Source: JBMSHD01 sp049416425 (GTDB lineage: Bacteria; Pseudomonadota; Gammaproteobacteria; Francisellales; Francisellaceae). Taken from it: DNA of 5,685 nt. The number at the start of each line of letters is the position of its first letter. Within the stretch, counting starts at the first letter, position 1. Below, in pieces: positions 1 through 5,664 of this stretch. The position numbers and the translations under genes are program-made. The DNA lies in NCBI GenBank assembly GCA_049416425.1, contig JBMSHD010000125.1, positions 1-5,685 of the forward strand. Direction: 5' to 3'. The notes under the pieces are model-generated. The model saw nothing but the letters and a program-made list of their open reading frames with translations, was not told the origin of the DNA and searched no databases.

Positions 1-307
1 TACCCGGGTCTACTCGACCTCGCGTTCCGCTCTCCATGTCTCGCAGCGAATGTGGCATACAATCTCTGTTATAACTGTTCCAAGTCCAATGGTTTTCATC
101 TAGATTTCCATTTATCCAATGAAAATTATCACTAGCATGGCTTAGGTCAGCACAACTGACATCATGGTAATTATTTGGAACAGTTCCCAAATAATATCTA
201 TAGTGGAAATTTTGCATACATGAACTAACATCAGCATTTGCTATATTAACTCCGCCAGCTATGGAAACCGCAACCACTGCCAATGAAATCGCCTTTAATT
301 TTCTCAT
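1..307 (-). CDS. Secreted hypothetical protein, C-terminus cut by window edge
   Basis: I translated this frame by hand: 102 codons are open from an ATG at 307 to the window edge, so the 3' end is missing. Residues 1-25 form a typical Sec signal peptide: a basic start (MRKLK), a hydrophobic core (about residues 6-20) and an A-N-A motif before a predicted cut ahead of Asp26. The visible mature part is rich in Asn, His, Tyr and Trp and has cysteines at 30, 52 and 83, which could form disulfides in the periplasm or outside the cell. I recognise no family. A good ribosome binding site (312-317) supports this start. It lies on the same strand as the flagellar operon but is separated from it by a repeat-filled gap, so it is probably a separate transcription unit. 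Its coding sequence is AT-rich, apart from the last approximately 50 bp at the edge, which are about 62% GC. Function unknown. Confidence 0.72.
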   Translation of the reverse strand, partial: MRKLKAISLAVVAVSIAGGVNIANADVSSCMQNFHYRYYLGTVPNNYHDVSCADLSHASDNFHWINGNLDENHWTWNSYNRDCMPHSLRDMESGTRGRVDPG

Positions 308-311
308 TTTT

Positions 312-317
312 CTCTCC
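312..317 (-). promoter_or_regulatory. Shine-Dalgarno site of the secreted protein gene
   Basis: On the minus strand this reads GGAGAG. The GGAG core sits 6 bases before the ATG at 307. It decides the start of a gene whose 3' end is outside the window. Confidence 0.65.
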
Positions 318-327
318 AGTTTAATTG

Positions 328-341
328 CCTGATCGCTCAGG
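328..341. promoter_or_regulatory. Small perfect inverted repeat in the leader of the secreted protein gene
   Basis: CCTGA-TCGC-TCAGG is a 5-bp perfect stem with a 4-base loop. It sits between the possible -10 box (349-354) and the ribosome binding site (312-317). It could be a leader hairpin or an operator half-site pair. At 5 bp it could also be chance. Confidence 0.25.
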
Positions 342-348
342 TGTTTTG

Positions 349-376
349 GTTATACAAAATTGTTTTTTGTTGGTAA
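349..376 (-). promoter_or_regulatory. Possible sigma70-type promoter for the secreted protein gene
   Basis: On the minus strand TATAAC (349-354) can serve as a -10 box. TTACCA (371-376) can serve as a -35 box, with a 16-base spacer. The -35 match is only moderate (4 of 6). The site lies just left of the GC-rich repeat, in AT-rich DNA, and about 40 bases before the ATG, which is a sensible place. It is a pattern match by eye only. Confidence 0.3.
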
Positions 377-380
377 TATA

Positions 381-580
381 AACCCCCTCCCTGCCTCCCC
401 CTTTGTCCAAGGGGGAGGGGATAGAAAGGTGTCTTCCCCTTTGTCCAAGGGGGAGGGGATAGAAAGGTGTCTTCCCCTTTGCCCAAACATAGAATTTATA
501 CGCATCTTTATTTCAAGGGTGTTAAACACCTCGCCCCTTGAGGGATTGCTCGACTGGCGAAGCCAGGCGGGTGAGGGGTT
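381..580. repeat. GC-rich intergenic repeat element with imperfect terminal inverted repeats (MITE/REP-like)
   Basis: The left end reads AACCCCCTCCCTGCC. The reverse complement of the right end reads AACCCCTCACCCGCC, so the ends are imperfect inverted repeats. Inside are strong hairpins: a perfect 10-bp stem (394-403 with 409-418, loop 404-408), a shorter copy (436-441 with 447-452), a compound stem at 513-541 (GGTGT 518-522 with ACACC 526-530, flanked by TCAAG and CTTGA), and CTGGC-GAA-GCCAG (554-566). It codes for nothing credible; the open frame through it is Pro/Gly/Glu-rich filler typical of such repeats. The general look, C-runs and G-runs around a 'CTTGAGGG' or 'CTTTGTCCAAGGGGG' core, resembles dispersed non-autonomous repeats seen in many proteobacterial genomes. 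Whether it is one element or two abutting ones is unclear: left and right halves have different cores, with an AT-rich stretch (487-512) between them. It may help end operon transcription, but no hairpin is followed by a T-run on the minus strand. Confidence 0.6.
398..486. repeat. 38-bp direct tandem repeat, about 2.3 copies, inside the intergenic element
   Basis: The unit starts CCCCTTTGTCCAAGGGGGAG and ends AAAGGTGTCTT. Copies begin at 398 and 436 and are identical. A third, partial copy begins at 474 and diverges after about 13 bases (one T-to-C change, then loss of similarity). Each full copy contains its own CCCCTT...AAGGGG hairpin. Such a perfect duplication points to recent slippage or unequal recombination and may vary in copy number between strains. 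Confidence 0.85.
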
Positions 581-1205
581 AAGAAGGTGCCAAAATTAAC
601 ACTTCACCATTTACCACTAATTCTTTAACAGGAATCCCCAAGGCTTCTGCCAGGTCTTTGACCTGCTTTATCAACCGAGTTTTAATCTTCGCATCAACAC
701 GTTCAAGCTTAACCGACAGACTCAATCCTTTGGCATCACAAAATACATGAAACCGAGGGTTTTGAACAGCACTTTTGTCAAAAAAAAGCTGCATTGTCTG
801 CTTTGTAAGCGAAAGCTTAAATTTATCCGTATTTTTAGTGTCTGAGGCTATGTTTAATGGCCGACCTTCAGCCGTATTCTGCAACTGCTTAGATGGCAAA
901 ACGGATGCTTTAGCATAGGGATTTAGCGATAACAATGGCAGATTGATAGCGGTGGAAGAGGGCGGCTTTCTAGATTGAGTAACCTCAACGGCTACCTTTC
1001 TTTTTTCGCCTTCACTCGGTGATTGCTCGGGTTGATTTAAATCCAGCCTGCTGTTGATATCTTTGGCATGGAGATTTTCATCTGTGTTGAAATAGTCTGC
1101 AAAGTCTCGCCGGTAAGCGAGATTATTGTTAAGCGCTCTGTTATCATCCGGCTTATTGACATCGGCGAGCGGCGGTGTCATTTTATTTAAACTAGTATTT
1201 ATCAT
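579..1205 (-). CDS. FliK-like protein (putative hook-length / substrate-switch control)
   Basis: This is a 208-residue protein starting at the ATG at 1205 (MINTSLNKM). The frame extends upstream to 1313, but that part lies wholly within fliJ and reads as low-quality basic sequence, so I prefer 1205. This start overlaps the fliJ stop by 14 bp and has an AGGA (1219-1223) about 13 bases upstream, a long spacing. Residues 1 to about 140 are polar, rich in Asn, Ser, Pro, Lys and Gln, and probably disordered. Residues 152-208 look folded: a strand (LSLSVKL), a long helix (KIKTRLIKQVKDLAEALG) and a strand (ELVVNG). This follows the plan of the FliK C-terminal domain, which contacts the export gate protein FlhB and ends hook-type secretion. 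The position directly after fliJ is where fliK normally sits. FliK proteins are usually longer (about 400 residues), so this is a short version. No single residue motif proves the family. The stop codon overlaps the edge of the intergenic repeat. Confidence 0.6.
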   Translation of the reverse strand: MINTSLNKMTPPLADVNKPDDNRALNNNLAYRRDFADYFNTDENLHAKDINSRLDLNQPEQSPSEGEKRKVAVEVTQSRKPPSSTAINLPLLSLNPYAKASVLPSKQLQNTAEGRPLNIASDTKNTDKFKLSLTKQTMQLFFDKSAVQNPRFHVFCDAKGLSLSVKLERVDAKIKTRLIKQVKDLAEALGIPVKELVVNGEVLILAPS

Positions 1206-1626
1206 GGTTTGTTTTTTGTCCTTTGAACTGGTATGAGTCCTCAATGTTCTGCCAGCTTTTTTTCTGTAAGGTGACATCTTGTGCTTTAAGATGTTTTTCA
1301 AGCATTCGCTCATAGGACTTCTGTGTCACTTTGCAGCCTAAATGCTGTTGTTTTAAATCGGTTTTTTCTTCTTCAAACGCAGCGATTTTTTTATCAATTT
1401 CAGTGATTAACTCGTATTGATGTGAAAGATGGTTCTGCTGTGTTGTAAAAAGATGAGGATCGATGGAAGCCGGTAGTAATGTCAAATCATCAACATGGCT
1501 GACAATCGCTTTTTTATCGGCGTTTAGCGAGTCAATCTTATGATCGATCTTCATCATCGACAACTCAAGCGTTTCAGCCTCAAATTCCGCACAGTTTCCA
1601 AGCATCATCAATTGCTGTTCAGTCAT
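1192..1626 (-). CDS. fliJ: Flagellar export chaperone / ATPase stalk protein FliJ
   Basis: This 144-residue protein has the usual size of FliJ (about 147). It is almost entirely helical and charged, with two long heptad-rich stretches (about residues 14-45 and 66-118) that predict the antiparallel coiled coil of FliJ, SctO and the F1 gamma stalk. FliJ inserts into the FliI hexamer and links it to the export gate protein FlhA; it also recycles chaperones. Family members share little sequence, so the call rests mainly on size, coiled-coil character and place directly after fliI. The ATG at 1626 overlaps the fliI stop by 8 bp, and an AAGG lies about 10 bases upstream inside fliI, indicating translational coupling. 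The stop is TAG at 1192. Confidence 0.78.
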   Translation of the reverse strand: MTEQQLMMLGNCAEFEAETLELSMMKIDHKIDSLNADKKAIVSHVDDLTLLPASIDPHLFTTQQNHLSHQYELITEIDKKIAAFEEEKTDLKQQHLGCKVTQKSYERMLEKHLKAQDVTLQKKSWQNIEDSYQFKGQKTNHDKY

Positions 1627-3001
1627 CGATAATCATCCTTAGTTTATCTCGTAATTCCACGATATTGATACTATCTGCCTGATGTTGAACAAACAGAGCA
1701 TTGAGTTTTTCAACCCGTATTAACGCCTGATCAAGAGCAGGGTTGCTGTCAGCTTTATAAGCGCCGATGGCAACCATGTCGGCGTATTTATCAACCAGCT
1801 GATAGGCTGATTTCACCAGGCGAAGCAGATGTTGATCTTCTGTATCTAACAATCTTGAAATCAAACGGCTGCTGCTTTGCAAGACATCGATCGCCGGATA
1901 TTGTCCTTTATTGGCCAGCTGGCGCGTTAAAATCAAATGCCCATCCAGAATTGCCCGCATATGATCAGAAATTGGTTCATTAAAATCATCGCCTTCGACT
2001 AAAACGGTATAAAAGGCGGTGATGGAGCCACCATTTTCAAAATTGCCACAACGCTCAGCAAGCCTGGGCAAGACATTGAAAACACCGGGAGTATACCCTC
2101 TGGAGGTTGGCATCTCACCGCTTATCAATCCGATCTCTCGCTCGGCCATGGCAAAGCGTGTCACCGAGTCCATGGTTAAGATCACTTCTTTGCCACTGCT
2201 GGCAAAATACTCGGCAATGGCCGTGGCAGCATAGGCGGCGCGTACCCGCATCAAGGCCGGCTCATCGGCGGTGGCCACGACTACAATCGAGTTTTTGAGC
2301 CCCTTTTCACCGAGACTTGAATCGATGAACTCCTTGACTTCGCGCCCGCGCTCTCCAATCAGTGCAATAACATTGATGCTATTATTGTCACTGGCATCAC
2401 AAAGCGTTTGCGCAATCATGCCCAGAAGTGTTGATTTTCCAACACCACTGCCGGCGAATATACCCATACGTTGTCCTTTGCCAACCGGAAAAAGGCTGTC
2501 GATTATTTTAATACCGGTGAAGCATTGCTCATTGATTAGAGCACGATTTAAGGGATTTATGGGGGGCTTTTTCAACGGCATCAATCTCTTTGACAAGGAA
2601 TGCTTTTTAATATCCTCTAGCTGTTTTATCCCTGTTTGTGTTATATATTGACCAGTATTAGAGATTGAGTGATCATCGTTTGCTATTTTGAGATCTATTG
2701 TTATCTTCTGACCAAAAGCATTGATAACATGACCGATCATCGCCTCATCAACGGTGATTGATGGCAGATCATCTGAGGCGATAATGGTAGCGCCAATTTT
2801 TAGTCCCTCTATGGCTTGGTAGGGCATAAGCATCACTCGATCGTGGTGAAAACCGATGACTTCGGCATCAAGAAATCCTGAAGCTGTCTCAATTTTACAC
2901 ATCTGTCCCAGAAAACTATCCGGTGGACCTTTGGCTTCAATCACGCTGCTGCTCGCTTTGCTAACAACGCCTCGACGTTCGATTAATAATTTATGGGTCA
3001 T
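1619..3001 (-). CDS. fliI: Flagellum-specific type III export ATPase FliI
   Basis: This 460-residue protein has the family's usual length. It hydrolyses ATP at the cytoplasmic face of the export gate to help unload and unfold substrates. Visible marks are the P-loop GSGVGKST (184-191, Lys189), GERGRE (216-221, with the candidate catalytic Glu), the Walker B strand VILTMD (273-278), and the type III ATPase signature PTSRGYTPGVFNVLPRLAER (298-317). An N-terminal beta-barrel covers about residues 1-95 and a helical C-terminal domain about 365-460. FliI and the non-flagellar SctN are hard to separate by eye; the fliF-fliH-fliI-fliJ order supports FliI. Between FGQKI (96-100) and PPINPLNR (146-153) there are about 45 residues, where I recall roughly 20 in standard FliI, so a loop insertion is likely. 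The ATG at 3001 is 57 bp after fliH and has only a weak AGAAG site upstream. It overlaps the stop of a 10-codon reading frame. Confidence 0.96.
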   Translation of the reverse strand: MTHKLLIERRGVVSKASSSVIEAKGPPDSFLGQMCKIETASGFLDAEVIGFHHDRVMLMPYQAIEGLKIGATIIASDDLPSITVDEAMIGHVINAFGQKITIDLKIANDDHSISNTGQYITQTGIKQLEDIKKHSLSKRLMPLKKPPINPLNRALINEQCFTGIKIIDSLFPVGKGQRMGIFAGSGVGKSTLLGMIAQTLCDASDNNSINVIALIGERGREVKEFIDSSLGEKGLKNSIVVVATADEPALMRVRAAYAATAIAEYFASSGKEVILTMDSVTRFAMAEREIGLISGEMPTSRGYTPGVFNVLPRLAERCGNFENGGSITAFYTVLVEGDDFNEPISDHMRAILDGHLILTRQLANKGQYPAIDVLQSSSRLISRLLDTEDQHLLRLVKSAYQLVDKYADMVAIGAYKADSNPALDQALIRVEKLNALFVQHQADSINIVELRDKLRMIIDD

Positions 3002-3030
3002 CTTTTTGTCTTCTTTTTTGCAGCGCTCAT
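2998..3030 (-). other. 10-codon reading frame whose stop overlaps the fliI start (possible leader peptide)
   Basis: An ATG at 3030 opens the peptide MSAAKKKTKR. Its TGA (2998-3000) overlaps the fliI start in an ATGA arrangement. The ATG lies in the loop of a small hairpin on the transcript (AGCGC-CATGA-GCGCT, 3022-3036). This could couple or tune fliI translation, since fliI has a weak ribosome site and lies in the only real gap of the operon. It could equally be chance in a short A-rich leader. Confidence 0.25.
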
Positions 3031-3059
3031 GGCGCTTATCACTAGCCGCGTAAAACTAT

Positions 3060-3746
3060 TTACACGGCTTGATCTGTTCTCAGGCTTCTGTCTTCTGAAA
3101 GCCAGGACTCAAGCCTTTTTATCTGAGTCTTAAGCTCCGCATTATATTCACCGCTATCAAGTGTCAATAGGGCACCGGCTTTAATATGGTTGTTGGTTTT
3201 GATTGTCACCTTTTCAAGCGCGGTTAAGCGATCATAAAACATCGGTTCGGTTTTAAGCTTTTCATGTGATCTCTCATTGATCTCCAGCACCGCATGCTCA
3301 TCGTCAGAGATCTGTTTTAGCAAGGTATCCACCGTGGCGGTTAACCACTTGTTCGAATCGATGTGATCCGATAGCAATAAATTGATGATTTCTATGGCTT
3401 TCAGCCTTACCGCTTCATTAAATTCAACATGAGTTTCGGTGAGTAAATCCATAAAATAATGCAATGTTGTCTCGACATCATCGTGAATTTTTTTCGCCTG
3501 TTGTTCATATTGCTCATAAACCCGCTTTTTCGCTTCTTCGGCTCCCTTGATCATGCCCTCTTTCATGCCGGCTTCTTGACCTTGATGAAAGCCTTCTTTA
3601 AATCCGGCTTCTTTGGCTTGTTCATAACATTCTTGTGCCATGGCTTTTTGATCGGGCATGGCCGGTTGGGTCTCCGTATCATTGAAATGCGATAAGGTTC
3701 GTTTATGCTGAATCATGGGCTTAGAGAGAATACGACGCTTAGTCAT
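3060..3746 (-). CDS. fliH: Flagellar export apparatus protein FliH (FliI regulator/stator)
   Basis: This is a 228-residue protein from the ATG at 3746. FliH dimers bind and restrain FliI and tether the ATPase to the C-ring and FlhA; they correspond to the peripheral stalk of F-type ATPases. The diagnostic feature is a helical run of six glycines spaced exactly four apart (G48, 52, 56, 60, 64 and 68), the GxxxG repeat of FliH. It is followed by a long charged coiled-coil segment (about 69-110) and a C-terminal alpha/beta domain (about 120-225). Length matches the family (about 235). An upstream TTG at 3761 would add five residues, but AGAGG at 3754-3758 sits 7 bases before the ATG and decides for 3746. 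The start overlaps the end of the preceding gene by 8 bp. The usual conserved N-terminal Trp pair known from enteric FliH, used for FlhA and C-ring contact, is not evident. Confidence 0.9.
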   Translation of the reverse strand: MTKRRILSKPMIQHKRTLSHFNDTETQPAMPDQKAMAQECYEQAKEAGFKEGFHQGQEAGMKEGMIKGAEEAKKRVYEQYEQQAKKIHDDVETTLHYFMDLLTETHVEFNEAVRLKAIEIINLLLSDHIDSNKWLTATVDTLLKQISDDEHAVLEINERSHEKLKTEPMFYDRLTALEKVTIKTNNHIKAGALLTLDSGEYNAELKTQIKRLESWLSEDRSLRTDQAV

Positions 3747-4236
3747 GAAGAAACCTCTCAAAGGTGTTGATATCAGAGGACCGGTTATCTACCGGTAAAT
3801 GTTGCGGATTTTTGCCGAATCCTAACTCTTTATACCAGAGATCAAAAAGCGTGTCGCCCGCTTTTTTGGTTAAGGATGCAGAAAGACAAAACATCGTTGT
3901 CTCTTGTGTTGTGGCATCGTTTTTTTTCAGCTGTTTTATGAGCTGCTGTGTATCGATAAAATCGACATTGTGCAAGAGGAATTCCCGAAGTGGGGCGGGC
4001 ATCTGCTGCAATGAATCATAGATCGTATTAAGCGGTTTTTCGGCTTTCTGTGTGTCATGCAACAGCGATTCAATCTCCTTGTTGTTCAGTCGATATTTTT
4101 TCAATTGTTTAAGCATGGAAAAAGTCTGTCTTTTATCGATGTCTGGCAGACGATTGATCAGCCATTTTTGATCTTTGGCTGCCAAAGGCAGAAGTTTGAG
4201 GGCGAGTTGTTTTTGCTTGGTGCAATTATTTATCAT
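3739..4236 (-). CDS. 165-residue protein in the fliG position; possible reduced FliG-like or novel export component
   Basis: This sits between fliF and fliH, where flagellar operons normally carry fliG (about 330 residues), but it is half that size. Its ATG overlaps the fliF stop as ATGA, with AGGAG (4245-4249) 8 bases upstream, so it is clearly expressed and coupled. The protein is soluble and predicted all-helical. Residues 6-60 read as stacked amphipathic helices (KQKQLALKLLPLA, WLINRLPDIDKRQ, LKQLKKYRLNNKEIESLL). Their spacing loosely resembles the N-terminal FliG domain that binds the FliF tail. Residues 70-100 (LQQMPAPLREFLLHN) and 120-150 add further helices. I do not see the FliG middle-domain EHPQ motif or the charged torque helix of the C-terminal domain. 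It may be a degenerate FliG, a lineage-specific adaptor or an unrelated protein. Only the operon context is firm. Confidence 0.7.
   Translation of the reverse strand: MINNCTKQKQLALKLLPLAAKDQKWLINRLPDIDKRQTFSMLKQLKKYRLNNKEIESLLHDTQKAEKPLNTIYDSLQQMPAPLREFLLHNVDFIDTQQLIKQLKKNDATTQETTMFCLSASLTKKAGDTLFDLWYKELGFGKNPQHLPVDNRSSDINTFERFLHD
3754..3758 (-). promoter_or_regulatory. Shine-Dalgarno site of fliH
   Basis: This reads AGAGG on the minus strand, 7 bases before the ATG at 3746. It lies inside the 3' end of the preceding gene and rules in favour of this ATG over the upstream TTG at 3761, which overlaps the site. Confidence 0.6.
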
Positions 4237-5627
4237 GCTCTAGGCTCCTGCAACCACTGTTTTAATTCCATCAGCATTTCATAACGTTTCTTGGCAGATA
4301 GGCGACGACGAGAAATAAACCAAAACAGCATGATTAGAATAAATGCTATGATGATCAAAGCGCCAGCCACAAACCAAAGGGGATTGTTTTGTATCTTTGA
4401 AACAAAAACGTTATAAGGACTTGTTGTTTTAGAAGTCGCATTAGTCTGTATCAAAGCGCCATGAGCAGGCTGCCTTTCAACCTGTGGTTTTTCTGACACA
4501 GCAGCCATGGCTTTGGCGGTGTCGATAACGGCAGCCACGCTGATGCTATCGCCCCGGTTTTTGTTTAAACCAACAGAATTGGCAATCAATGCTTTGATTT
4601 CCTGCTGTGTTTTCTCATCGACTGTATCCGGAATAATGACGCTGACCGACAACTGTTTAATATCGCCGGCTCCTGAGATAATCTGCTTTACTTCATTATC
4701 GACCTTATATTCTATATCGGAGCTGATATCCTGATTTTGGGTGCTTACATTCTGTGATGGATTGTCCTGCTTCTTCAGCTCTTTGATATGTGAGACGACG
4801 CCATGATCATTGTTTTTTGCATCAAACGGCAGATAGCGCTGGGTTGTGGTTTTCATCTGGTCAAAATCCAATGTGGCATTGACGCGTACAAAAGCCGTAT
4901 GATTCGGAAAGATACCGTTTAAAATCGCCTGTGCCTTTTGTGTTAGATAACGCTCCAGCGCCTGAGTCTCTGTCAGATGATCGCCTATATTATCCGTTTG
5001 ATCGGACTTTGTCGTTAATATATTGCCATCCTGATCAATAATGGTCACCTGATCTGGCGTCAATTCCGGCACAGAGGCCGCCACAAGCCTGGTAATTCCA
5101 GAGACTTCTTTCGTCGTCAATCGCTTATAGGGTTTTAAGCCAAGGGTCACAGCCGCCTTGGTCTTGTTATCATCAGACATAAACAGCCTGGACTCAGGCA
5201 TGACGATATGAACGCGCGCAGATTTAACCGCTTCAATGCTCATAATGGTACGCTCAAGTTCACCCTGTAAAGCTCTCTTGTAATTAATCTTCTGTGTAAA
5301 GTCGGTCATGCCCAGGTCGTTTTTATCAAAAAGCTCAAAACCAACCGGTTCGGCAAAACGAAAATCATCACCCAATAATTTCAGTCTGAGTTTATCGACC
5401 AAAGCCTCATCCACAAAGATCTCGCGTCCGTCTTCTTCGAGTCGATAGTCGATTTTCAAATCATCGAGTTTTTGCGTGATTTTTTGCGCTTCTTCAGGAT
5501 TCAGGTTAGAAAATAACAATTTATAATGGCTCGATAACACCCAGAAGCAGGAGGCAATCACAAAGGCCAGGATAACCAGCATACCGATTGAAAGGGTGAT
5601 CGCCTTTCTGCTGCTGCCCAATATCAT
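4233..5627 (-). CDS. fliF: Flagellar MS-ring protein FliF (short cytoplasmic tail; start region ambiguous)
   Basis: This 464-residue protein is FliF, which builds the inner-membrane MS ring around the export gate. Two membrane helices (about 9-32 and 417-438) flank a periplasmic part. The YscJ/FliF domain spans about 35-205, with typical stretches YKLLFSNL (35-42), VGFELFDK (95-102), INYKRALQGELERTI (114-128) and VKSARVHIVMPE (134-145). The FliF C-terminal (RBM3/collar) domain spans about 215-375. FliF is usually about 550 residues. Here the tail after the second helix has only about 26 residues, against nearly 100 in standard proteins, although its end (LKQWLQEP) recalls the Trp-containing FliG-binding tip of FliF. 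The ATG at 5627 is the first in-frame start but has no ribosome site. An ATG at 5667, with GGAAG 10 bases upstream, is one base out of frame because of a seven-A run (5658-5664). With six A's the protein would start MKKGSYFARVPKQ and run to 477 residues. See the findings. Confidence 0.95.
   Translation of the reverse strand: MILGSSRKAITLSIGMLVILAFVIASCFWVLSSHYKLLFSNLNPEEAQKITQKLDDLKIDYRLEEDGREIFVDEALVDKLRLKLLGDDFRFAEPVGFELFDKNDLGMTDFTQKINYKRALQGELERTIMSIEAVKSARVHIVMPESRLFMSDDNKTKAAVTLGLKPYKRLTTKEVSGITRLVAASVPELTPDQVTIIDQDGNILTTKSDQTDNIGDHLTETQALERYLTQKAQAILNGIFPNHTAFVRVNATLDFDQMKTTTQRYLPFDAKNNDHGVVSHIKELKKQDNPSQNVSTQNQDISSDIEYKVDNEVKQIISGAGDIKQLSVSVIIPDTVDEKTQQEIKALIANSVGLNKNRGDSISVAAVIDTAKAMAAVSEKPQVERQPAHGALIQTNATSKTTSPYNVFVSKIQNNPLWFVAGALIIIAFILIMLFWFISRRRLSAKKRYEMLMELKQWLQEPRA
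4245..4249 (-). promoter_or_regulatory. Shine-Dalgarno site of the 165-residue gene
   Basis: AGGAG on the minus strand, 8 bases before the ATG at 4236, lies within the last codons of fliF. Together with the ATGA overlap it indicates translational coupling to fliF. Confidence 0.6.
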
Positions 5628-5657
5628 TTGTTTTGGAACGCGCGCAAAATAACTTCC

Positions 5658-5664
5658 TTTTTTT
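5658..5664 (-). other. Seven-A run after a likely fliF start codon (frame break or slippage site)
   Basis: On the minus strand an ATG at 5667 is followed at once by seven A's, then GG. In the frame as given it does not join fliF. Loss of one A joins it exactly. Runs of this length are a common place for sequencing error and for polymerase or ribosome slippage. Confidence 0.5.

Noticed and set aside
398..486. CRISPR-like array from the 38-bp direct repeats
   Set aside because: The copies are head-to-tail with no unique spacers, number only two and a fraction, and no cas genes are present.
381..580. Intrinsic terminator for the flagellar operon
   Set aside because: Several strong hairpins exist, but none is followed by a T-run on the minus strand, so termination cannot be claimed from sequence.
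360..599. Plus-strand open frame of 79 codons over the intergenic repeat
   Set aside because: It is a translation of the hairpin-rich repeat (Pro/Gly/Glu-rich filler), with no ribosome site and duplicated internal segments that follow the DNA repeat.
1206..1313. Longer N-terminus of the fliK-like protein (start at 1313)
   Set aside because: These 36 codons lie wholly within fliJ in another frame, look like by-product sequence, and would give a 122-bp overlap unlike the other short junctions.
2019..2651. Three plus-strand open frames opposite fliI
   Set aside because: They lie entirely antisense to the strongly conserved ATPase core, overlap one another and show no family features.
1619..3001. 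Assignment as a non-flagellar SctN ATPase or F-type ATP synthase subunit
   Set aside because: The type III signature excludes the F-type beta subunit, and the adjoining two-helix FliF and GxxxG FliH favour the flagellar branch over SctN.
3459..4284. Plus-strand open frames opposite fliH, the 165-residue gene and the end of fliF
   Set aside because: They are shadows of coupled minus-strand genes. The hydrophobic look of the one at 3459-3695 arises from antisense reading of charged coiled-coil codons.
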